Assembly: GCA_004558105.1 (NCBI GenBank)
Contig: SFEB01000036.1
Span: 1 to 11,556, forward strand
DNA: 11,556 bases
Reading direction: 5' to 3'
DNA from: Clostridiales bacterium
GTDB taxonomy: Bacteria; Bacillota; Clostridia; Christensenellales; CAG-314
Shown: one piece after another, positions 6,300 through 11,556 of the stretch
How positions within the stretch are numbered: the stretch's first letter is position 1
Layout of the letters: every line of letters starts with the position of its first letter
Notes under the pieces: generated by a model
What the model saw: only the letters and a program-made list of their open reading frames with translations
Databases searched by the model: none
What the model was told of the DNA's origin: nothing
Program-made: the position numbers and the translations under genes

Positions 6300-6313
6300 T
6301 ATAATCAAGTAGT

Positions 6314-6898
6314 TCAACCGCAGTTTTCTTCCGACAAAATCATATTGACGTATTTTAGCATTTCGTCGGTTGAGTAAGAACCGTCGTTGTTTAACCACCA
6401 CAAAAGCAGGTTTATCATTCCACCGGTGTAAAAAGTCGTCATAATATTTACAGGCACCGGATAATTCTTAAACGGGCGGTTGTGTAAAAACAAATACCTG
6501 ATACTGCGCTCGAGACCTTTTTTTGCGGCATTAAACACGTCGTCGTTGTTCAGATTGCGGTAAATCGCCAGCACAGAAGTCCTGTGCCTTGCAAGATAGT
6601 CAAACCCGTTGTAGGCAATGTACATGTAAATTTCTTTCGGTGACTCAAACAACTTTTTCGTGCCGAGGTTGCCGAAAATTTCTTCGCGCTGATCCTCTAA
6701 CGCCGCCAACAACAACTGTTCTTTATTTTCAAAATGTTTATAAAAAGTAGTACGATGCACCAACGCCTTATCGCAAACGTCAGTAACGGAAATCCTGTCG
6801 TAAGGCGTAGTTTTCAGCAAATCAATCAGCGCCGTCTTAAGTAAAGATACGGTGCGAATAATTCTCATATCAACTTTTTGCGGATCGCACTTCGTCAT
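6314..6898 (-). CDS. TetR/AcrR family transcriptional regulator
   Basis: A 194-residue protein. The N-terminal DNA-binding domain contains a helix-turn-helix (about 36-63: ISVTDVCDKALVHRTTFYKHF then ENKEQLL), with the TTFYxHFxxKxxLL signature of the family. The C-terminal part (about 80-190) is all-helical and ends with a GGMINLLLWWLNNDG segment typical of the TetR_C_8 / DhaS-like group. The effector is unknown. The ATG at 6896-6898 has no Shine-Dalgarno and sits about where its promoter should start transcription, so translation may be leaderless; ATG at codon 11 (6866-6868) is the alternative. It probably represses itself through a dyad in its promoter, and may control the ArsB-type transporter 70 bases downstream beyond a terminator. 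The HTH would be complete with either start. Confidence 0.93.
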   Translation of the reverse strand: MTKCDPQKVDMRIIRTVSLLKTALIDLLKTTPYDRISVTDVCDKALVHRTTFYKHFENKEQLLLAALEDQREEIFGNLGTKKLFESPKEIYMYIAYNGFDYLARHRTSVLAIYRNLNNDDVFNAAKKGLERSIRYLFLHNRPFKNYPVPVNIMTTFYTGGMINLLLWWLNNDGSYSTDEMLKYVNMILSEENCG

Positions 6899-6904
6899 AC
6901 TTAA

Positions 6905-6933
6905 AATATACTACAACTGTTGCTTTTTGTCAA
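6905..6933 (-). promoter_or_regulatory. Promoter and possible autoregulatory operator of the TetR gene
   Basis: Minus strand: perfect TTGACA (6933-6928), a 17-base spacer and TATATT (6910-6905). The expected start is at about 6898, the A of the annotated ATG. The spacer contains the dyad CAAC-A-GTTG (6922-6914), where TetR-type repressors commonly bind. The 63-base gap 6899-6961 shows no terminator for folA. Confidence 0.75.
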
Positions 6934-6961
6934 CTTATTTTACAAACGTAGTTTATTTTTT

Positions 6962-7462
6962 TTACAAAGCCTTCGGCGAATAGTTTTTATACACGCAAAA
7001 AACCATCTTATATTCTCCGTCTTTGACGGGATCGGAAATTTCCGCGAGCCGCCAGTCGGGATGGGCGTCGAGATTATCGAAAAACACTTCTGCGTCGCCG
7101 TCGGCGTCCACTTTGGTTACGTACACGGTGTCGCAATACTCAAGCATGGTGTGATAAAACATTGCGCCGCCTATGATATACACTTCTTCCGTGCGATATT
7201 GTTTAAGTACGTCCTTCATTTCCTGTAACGAATTGACGATGGTACAGTCGGCGCGTTTTTCACCTTCGGGATAAAGCACGACGTTTATGCGATTTTTAAG
7301 AGGTTTTCCGCCGGGAAACGAGCGCAAAGTATTGCTGCCCATAGCCACCACTTTTCCCAAGGTTTTCTGACGGAAAAACTTCATATCCACGGATAAATGA
7401 AAGAGTAAATCGTTATGCTTGCCTATTCCCCAGTTTTTATCAACTGCAACGATAGCGTTCAT
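6962..7462 (-). CDS. folA: Dihydrofolate reductase
   Basis: A 166-residue protein of normal length. It reduces dihydrofolate to tetrahydrofolate with NADPH, regenerating the folate consumed by thymidylate synthase encoded just upstream. Motifs: MNAIVAVDKNWGIGKHNDL (1-19), catalytic Asp26 in LSVDMKFF, the cofactor loop AMGSNT (40-45), PLKNR with the folate-binding Arg58, and VYIIGGAMFY (94-103). The cofactor loop reads MGSNT where many enzymes have MGRxT, so the Arg that usually contacts the NADPH 2'-phosphate is Ser. The segment after it, SFPGGKPLKNR, is otherwise standard. Its ATG (7462-7460) shares one base with the thyA stop (TGATG), so translation is probably coupled. It is the last gene of the CDF-thyA-folA run. 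Confidence 0.96.
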   Translation of the reverse strand: MNAIVAVDKNWGIGKHNDLLFHLSVDMKFFRQKTLGKVVAMGSNTLRSFPGGKPLKNRINVVLYPEGEKRADCTIVNSLQEMKDVLKQYRTEEVYIIGGAMFYHTMLEYCDTVYVTKVDADGDAEVFFDNLDAHPDWRLAEISDPVKDGEYKMVFCVYKNYSPKAL

Positions 7463-8289
7463 CAGACAGCAACCTCCAGTTTTTCGTCAAAAGCGTTGTA
7501 TTTGTAGTCGACCAACGAAAAATCTTCTACCGTAAAATCGTAAAAGTCCGTTTTATCTGCCAGCACAAACTTTGGCGCTTCAAATTGCTCTTTTTTTATC
7601 ATCTCAAGTGCGATTGGCACATGTCGGTCGTAAATATGAGCGTCGGCTATCACGTGGACAAGTTCGCCGGGTACGAATCCGCTGACCTTGGCAAACATAC
7701 ACAGCAAAGCGGCGTACTGAGCGACGTTCCAGTTGTTGGCAACCATCATATCCTGAGAACGTTGGTTTAAAACACCGTTAAGTTTGTTACCCGTGACGTT
7801 TAAAGTAAACGAATACGCGCAAGGATACAAATTCATCTCATGCAAGTCCTTGTGAACGTACATATTAGCCATTATTCTGCGGCTGTACGGATTGTTTTTA
7901 AGATCGAACAGAATACGATCGACCTGATCAAACTCGCCTTCGGGATAAATACTTTTTTGCGCCAGCTGATAGCCGTACGCCTTACCGATCGTGCCGTTTT
8001 CGTCAGCCCAACTGTCCCAGATTTTGCTGTTGAGGTCGGCGATATTATTACTTTTACGTTGCCATATCCAAAGCATTTCGTCAACGCAGTTTTTAAAAAA
8101 AGTTTTGCGCAACGTAATAACGGGAAACTCTTCCTGAAGGTTATATCGGTTGACAATGCAAAACTTTTTTATCGTGTGCGCAGGCGTACCGTCGCTCCAA
8201 TGCGGACGAACGGCAACGTCGTCATCCTTCCAACCGTTTTGCAGTATGTCGAGAATATTTTCAACGAAAATTTGGTCGGCTTTACTCAT
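7462..8289 (-). CDS. thyA: Thymidylate synthase (ThyA type)
   Basis: A 275-residue cytosolic enzyme that methylates dUMP to dTMP using methylenetetrahydrofolate and releases dihydrofolate, the substrate of the adjacent folA product. The catalytic Cys157 is in NLYPCAYSF. Arginines at 137-138 (YSRRI) and QRSQD (176-180) bind phosphate, Asn188 (NNWNV) and ADAHIYDRH (215-223) with His218 and Tyr220 bind the nucleotide, and the protein ends in the conserved VAV. The residue after the catalytic Cys is Ala where E. coli ThyA has His; as far as I recall this PCA form also occurs in some Bacillus/phage-type ThyA, so I do not regard it as defective. AGAGG lies 7-8 bases upstream of ATG 8287-8289, and the gap to the CDF gene is only 10 bases. 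Confidence 0.97.
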   Translation of the reverse strand: MSKADQIFVENILDILQNGWKDDDVAVRPHWSDGTPAHTIKKFCIVNRYNLQEEFPVITLRKTFFKNCVDEMLWIWQRKSNNIADLNSKIWDSWADENGTIGKAYGYQLAQKSIYPEGEFDQVDRILFDLKNNPYSRRIMANMYVHKDLHEMNLYPCAYSFTLNVTGNKLNGVLNQRSQDMMVANNWNVAQYAALLCMFAKVSGFVPGELVHVIADAHIYDRHVPIALEMIKKEQFEAPKFVLADKTDFYDFTVEDFSLVDYKYNAFDEKLEVAV

Positions 8290-8299
8290 AAGTACCTCT

Positions 8300-9415
8300 T
8301 TATCTGTAATCTATCGAAATGCAATAATCGTATTCGTCCGAAACGTCGGCGGCAAGCTTTTTCGCCAAAGTCTCGGTTGTCTGGCGCGAACCGAAGTGCA
8401 AAACCACGTCAAACAATATACGGTTGCGTTTTCCGTACACCACCCTGAAATCGTGCATATCGATAAAATCGGGTAAGGTTTTAAGACTGTTTGTGACTTC
8501 GATCTTTTTGACGTTCGCAAACTCGTCGTCGGTGACTATCGGATCCATGTGGACTAACATCTCCACGTCTTTTTCTAAAAATAAACGCTCTATGCCGTCG
8601 GCAAGTTCGTGCGACTCCATAGCCGTCATTCTGGCGTCGATTTCAACATGAACGGTAACGAAACGTTTGTTAGGTCCGTATTGGTGCATGATAAGGTCAT
8701 GGACGCCCAACACCCCATCGAAAGCAAGAACGGTCTGACGGATTTCTTCCATTTCGTCTGCGTTCGGCGCAACGCCGAGCAAAGGGTTTAACGTATCTTT
8801 CAACACCTTAATGCCGCCGATGAAAATAATCACGCCTACGACTACGCCTACGTAACCGTCAAGGTTGATTTTAGTAAAATAACCGATAATAAGGCAGGCA
8901 AGAATCGCCGTGGTACCGATAACGTCGCTTATACTGTCGGTTGACATTGCCCTGTGCAAGGAAAGATCGTACTTCTTTCCGCTTGTCCTTAAAACTACAA
9001 ACATTACCGTTTTTGCAATTATCGAAACGCCGAGCACCGCCACCGCAATAACGTTAAACTCCGGAACGTAAGTCGCACTGAAATTCTCGATTATCTTCTC
9101 GATGCCGTCTACCAACAATTCAAAAGCAAGCATTATCACGACTATGCCGACGATCGTACCTGCGACGTACTCCATTCGTTCATGACCGAAAGGATGTTCT
9201 TTGTCGGCAGGTTTTTCGGCGATTTTTGCACTGATAAACGACACTACGTTATTGCCCGCGTCGGACAAGTTGTTTACTGCGTCGGCCGTCAGGCTGAGAA
9301 ACCCTGACGTCAGTCCGACAACAAACTTGCCTGCGCCCAAGATGACGTTTATAATAAACGCAAAAACCACGCCCGCAACGTTCTTTTTCCCTCTTTCTGC
9401 TTTAGAAATTTCCAT
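8300..9415 (-). CDS. Cation diffusion facilitator metal exporter (probable Mn2+/Fe2+ type)
   Basis: A 371-residue CDF family antiporter. It has six helices in the first 210 residues and a cytoplasmic metal-regulatory domain (about 215-300). An additional C-terminal stretch to 371 resembles a second, degenerate copy of that domain (LPDFIDMHDFRVVYGKRNRILFDV). TM2 carries ADAVNNLSD (44-52) and TM5 DSISD (160-164). The metal site is thus N-x3-D plus D-x3-D rather than the H/D-x3-D of zinc transporters; DxxxD in TM5 is associated with manganese CDF proteins. HPFGHERMEY (74-83) is the usual loop after TM2. It probably protects the cytosol from excess Mn2+ or Fe2+. It has its own promoter (9452-9480), a weak Shine-Dalgarno (GAGAGA), and is followed after 10 bases by thyA, so it heads a CDF-thyA-folA operon. 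Confidence 0.93.
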   Translation of the reverse strand: MEISKAERGKKNVAGVVFAFIINVILGAGKFVVGLTSGFLSLTADAVNNLSDAGNNVVSFISAKIAEKPADKEHPFGHERMEYVAGTIVGIVVIMLAFELLVDGIEKIIENFSATYVPEFNVIAVAVLGVSIIAKTVMFVVLRTSGKKYDLSLHRAMSTDSISDVIGTTAILACLIIGYFTKINLDGYVGVVVGVIIFIGGIKVLKDTLNPLLGVAPNADEMEEIRQTVLAFDGVLGVHDLIMHQYGPNKRFVTVHVEIDARMTAMESHELADGIERLFLEKDVEMLVHMDPIVTDDEFANVKKIEVTNSLKTLPDFIDMHDFRVVYGKRNRILFDVVLHFGSRQTTETLAKKLAADVSDEYDYCISIDYR

Positions 9416-9451
9416 ATCAAAATCTCTCGCATTTTTTACCGTATTGGCTCC

Positions 9452-9480
9452 ATTTTAAACATTTTTTTTACAATTGTCAA
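9452..9480 (-). promoter_or_regulatory. Promoter of the CDF-thyA-folA operon
   Basis: Minus strand: perfect TTGACA (9480-9475), a 17-base spacer and TAAAAT (9457-9452), giving a start near 9445 and a leader of about 30 bases. It lies directly behind the glmM stop codon, with no terminator hairpin in the 69-base gap, so glmM transcripts may also read into the operon. Confidence 0.8.
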
Positions 9481-9484
9481 TCAT

Positions 9485-10804
9485 TTAAACCGAACTGACG
9501 AAACCTTCTGCCAACTGCGTAAGGTACTCCATTCCGTCTGCTACCATTCTTTGATTTTTACCCTCTACGAAAAGTCTGATTTTCGGTTCAGTACCGCTTA
9601 TTCTCGCCACCAGACGCAAAGTCGGATAACGAGAATAAAAAGAGTTTTTCATGTCGGAAAACAGTCTTTTATCGGCTCTGAGTGCCTTTGCTGTTTCGTC
9701 GTCTACAACGAAATTTTCGTTAAGACTAAAATACGGTTTGTAATCGGCGGTATATTCGAGTATGCTTCCTTTTTCGCAATAAATTTTTGCCACCAACAAT
9801 GCGTTTAACACTGCGTCACTCCCCGTTGCATACTCGCCGAGAAGGTAATGTCCACTGTTTTCGCCGCCGAGAACGTAACTTTCTTTAAGCATCTTTTCGT
9901 AAATCTTGCTGTCGCCGACGTCCGTACGTTCGAGATCTATACCTATTTTTTTAAGACTTTTTTCCAGACCGCTGTTGGTCAGTATCGTGCCGACAACGGT
10001 ATTCCGGTTAAGTTGTCCGCATTCGTAAAAGTATTTTGCAAAGGCAAAAAACACTCTGTCGGGCGGTAAAACCGTCCTTCCTTCAAACACCGCAAGCCTG
10101 TCGGCGTCGCCGTCAAAAGCAAAGCCCAACTCACACCCGTTTTCTTTCATTCGCCTTTCCAGGAAAGTAGTTTCGGTAGCGCCGCAGTCCACGTTAATGA
10201 GTTTTCCCTTATTAAAGTTACAATATGCAACCACTCTAGCGTTCAGGCGTGCAAAAACTTCTTCGGCTATCTTATACGCACTTCCGTAACAGCAATCGAG
10301 CGCAATTTTCAGTCCCTTGAAATCGTAATTTATCTTTTTTTCAAGATATTTTTCGTAATCGTCGATTCCGTCGGCAAATATCGGCAAGCTTACTTCGCTT
10401 ACGTTAAAACTTACGTTTTGCTCCGCAATTTTTTCGCTGAATTCTATTTGCTTTTTTTCGCAGATTTTTACCCCGTATCTGTCAAAAACTTTTAGTCCGT
10501 TGTATTCAGGCGGATTGTGGCTGGCAGAAATCATAACGCCGTAGTCCGCGCCTACTTTCAAAACGTAATGCGCAACGGCGTTGGTGGGTACTATACCCAT
10601 ATTTATTACTTCGCCGCCGTTATCAAACACGCCCTGCGCAAGTGCCGTTGCCAATTCCTCGCCGCTTTCCCTCGTGTCTCGTCCTATCACTACCATGCAT
10701 TCTTCATTCTCATGAGCGATTACTTTACCGAGTGCGTAGGCAATGCCATTAGTCAAAAAATCGTTGTATTTACCCCTGATACCGTCTGTCCCAAAAAAAT
10801 TCAT
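9485..10804 (-). CDS. glmM: Phosphoglucosamine mutase
   Basis: A 439-residue cytosolic enzyme that converts glucosamine-6-phosphate to glucosamine-1-phosphate for UDP-GlcNAc and cell wall synthesis. All alpha-D-phosphohexomutase motifs are present: FGTDGIRG (4-11), MISASHNPPEYNG (91-103) with catalytic Ser95, the metal loop DGDADR (231-236), the sugar-binding GGENSGH (313-319) and the phosphate-binding RISGTEPKIR (401-410). FGTDGIRG at the very N-terminus and GGENSGH point to GlmM rather than phosphomannomutase. It is slightly shorter than typical (about 445-450) but complete. ATG 10802-10804 has AAGGAGGT 6 bases upstream, a near-perfect ribosome binding site that is itself half of an inverted repeat able to fold it away. 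A bidirectional terminator separates glmM from the repeat protein gene upstream. Confidence 0.96.
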   Translation of the reverse strand: MNFFGTDGIRGKYNDFLTNGIAYALGKVIAHENEECMVVIGRDTRESGEELATALAQGVFDNGGEVINMGIVPTNAVAHYVLKVGADYGVMISASHNPPEYNGLKVFDRYGVKICEKKQIEFSEKIAEQNVSFNVSEVSLPIFADGIDDYEKYLEKKINYDFKGLKIALDCCYGSAYKIAEEVFARLNARVVAYCNFNKGKLINVDCGATETTFLERRMKENGCELGFAFDGDADRLAVFEGRTVLPPDRVFFAFAKYFYECGQLNRNTVVGTILTNSGLEKSLKKIGIDLERTDVGDSKIYEKMLKESYVLGGENSGHYLLGEYATGSDAVLNALLVAKIYCEKGSILEYTADYKPYFSLNENFVVDDETAKALRADKRLFSDMKNSFYSRYPTLRLVARISGTEPKIRLFVEGKNQRMVADGMEYLTQLAEGFVSSV

Positions 10805-10848
10805 AATTCTACCTCCTTGTCTATCTTATGAAACAAGGAGGTAAAAAT
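10805..10848 (-). promoter_or_regulatory. Hairpin that could sequester the glmM ribosome binding site
   Basis: In minus-strand RNA, ACCTCCTTGT (10842-10833) is the exact complement of the glmM Shine-Dalgarno region ACAAGGAGGT (10820-10811), with a 12-base loop between. Counting one G-U pair the stem extends to 14 consecutive pairs and stops a few bases before the ATG. It would hide the Shine-Dalgarno if transcription starts upstream of 10848. The only promoter-like element there is TTGACA (10871-10866), overlapping the terminator, without a good -10, so the transcript start is uncertain. Confidence 0.6.
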
Positions 10849-10869
10849 TGTTAGTTTTGATTACGTGTC

Positions 10870-10902
10870 AAAAAAAAGACACTCGGTCGAGTGTCTTTTT
10901 TT
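10870..10902. terminator. Bidirectional Rho-independent terminator
   Basis: The perfect stem GACACTC / GAGTGTC (10878-10884 and 10889-10895) with a GGTC loop is flanked by eight As and seven Ts. On the minus strand it follows the repeat protein stop codon by 8 bases and gives an eight-U tract; the plus strand also ends in a U-tract. Confidence 0.9.
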
Positions 10903-10910
10903 ATTAAAAA

Positions 10911-11556
10911 TTATTCTTCGTCCGTCCAGATTGCGGGAACACCGTCTACGTAGTGCCAGTTGCCGACTACCTTTTCTGCACTGTAAGCAATTTGCGTTGC
11001 CGCTTTAAGGTTGGTGTTGGTTGAACCGATCGTTACGCTTTCTACGCCTTCTGCAAGGAACAAGTATTTCAGTCCTGCGCAAGTATTGACAGCATTGTTG
11101 GCAAATTCCTGACCGTCAGCCGTTACTATGATAGCAACGAGATTAGGTTTATTGTAGAACGCATAGCCGTTTACCACGTAGTCGTTACCGTTAACGTCTT
11201 TCGGCAAAGTAACGATTTCGTCGTTGCCGAGATAGTTGACGAGGTAATAATCGGTACCGTCAAAGTAGAATACGAAGTCTCCGTCGTAAATTAAGTTGCT
11301 CGTTTCGGGCGCAGCCGTCAAAAGCACTTTTGCGTTACTGTAAATACCTCCGTTCTTAGTGCCTGACGTGTCTGACGTCGTAATGGCGATGCTCGACAGA
11401 TTGATTACTTCTACTTTCTTGTAGCAGTACATAAACGCATTGCTATTGATTTTTGTGACGCCGGCTCCGATCGTTACGGACGTCAAACTACCGCAATATG
11501 CAAACGCATAAGCGCTTACGTCTACGTTAATGACTGCACTTGTCACCAACTCGTCG
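10911..11556 (-). CDS. BspA-type leucine-rich-repeat surface protein (5' end outside window)
   Basis: The C-terminal 215 residues of a larger protein; the frame stays open to the right edge, so no start codon is assigned (an in-frame TTG at 11547-11549 is not a convincing start). The visible N-terminal part has LRR_5/BspA repeats such as AFAYCGSLTSVTIGAGVTKINSNAF, which matches the usual AFxxCxSLxSVxIPxxVxxIGxxAF, with later degenerate units (YAFYNKPNLVAIIV, NTCAGLKYLFLAEGVESVTIG). It contains short Tyr/Asp-rich strands (DGTDYYLVNYLGNDEI). It ends WTDEE with no LPXTG motif, SLH domain or membrane helix, so any anchor or secretion signal must lie outside the window. Such proteins are secreted or surface-exposed adhesins in many gut Bacillota. 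A terminator follows directly. Confidence 0.85.
   Translation of the reverse strand, partial: DELVTSAVINVDVSAYAFAYCGSLTSVTIGAGVTKINSNAFMYCYKKVEVINLSSIAITTSDTSGTKNGGIYSNAKVLLTAAPETSNLIYDGDFVFYFDGTDYYLVNYLGNDEIVTLPKDVNGNDYVVNGYAFYNKPNLVAIIVTADGQEFANNAVNTCAGLKYLFLAEGVESVTIGSTNTNLKAATQIAYSAEKVVGNWHYVDGVPAIWTDEE

Noticed and set aside
7462..8289. thyA as a pseudogene because the His after the catalytic Cys is Ala
   Set aside because: The frame is full length, all other catalytic residues and the conserved C-terminus are present, and the PCA variant is, to my recollection, found in functional ThyA enzymes of other bacteria.
10811..10842. Inverted repeat at glmM as a second invertible switch
   Set aside because: Only 12 bases separate the arms and no promoter lies between them; an RNA hairpin hiding the ribosome binding site explains it better.
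10848..10907. Plus-strand micro-ORF from TTG 10848 behind a perfect AAGGAGG
   Set aside because: About 19 codons, a TTG start, and it reads straight through the bidirectional terminator. The apparent ribosome binding site is explained as the complement of the glmM Shine-Dalgarno.

Overview
The window looks like a chromosomal segment of an AT-leaning Bacillota, most likely an uncultured Clostridia-type gut bacterium. The evidence is AGGAGG-type ribosome binding sites, sigma-A-like promoters with 17-base spacers, U-tract terminators, a DegV protein, a BspA-type leucine-rich-repeat protein and prepilin-type surface proteins. Every recognisable gene lies on the minus strand, so the reading order runs from high to low coordinates. 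No tRNA, rRNA, CRISPR array, IS transposase or recombinase gene was seen.

From the right edge: a BspA-like repeat protein (5' end outside the window) ends at a bidirectional terminator. Then comes glmM (phosphoglucosamine mutase), whose Shine-Dalgarno sequence can pair with a perfect complement just upstream. A clean promoter (9452-9480) then starts an apparent operon of a CDF metal exporter, thyA and folA, with thyA and folA overlapping by one base. Next, a TetR-type regulator has its own promoter placed so close that the transcript may be leaderless. A strong terminator separates it from an ArsB-type ion transporter, followed by a YhhN/TMEM86-like membrane protein. A DegV family fatty-acid-binding protein with its own good promoter follows.

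The left third is the most interesting part. A small membrane protein (2432-2872), a short prepilin-like protein (1950-2315) and a large prepilin-anchored beta-helix-like protein (1880 to beyond the left edge) form a tandem surface cluster. Immediately upstream, two perfect 21-bp inverted repeats (2899-2919 and 3087-3107) bracket a 167-bp AT-rich segment. It carries a near-consensus promoter that points AWAY from the cluster and into a terminator. This is the architecture of an invertible, phase-variable promoter. As sequenced the switch reads OFF; inversion would aim the promoter at the surface cluster. Each repeat has recombinase-core-like dyad symmetry around an asymmetric TTGACA centre. 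No recombinase is encoded here, so one would have to act in trans.

The large prepilin-like protein also has a sharp change in base composition about 800 bases into the gene. This suggests that a typical native N-terminal module is joined to a C-terminal domain of different origin.
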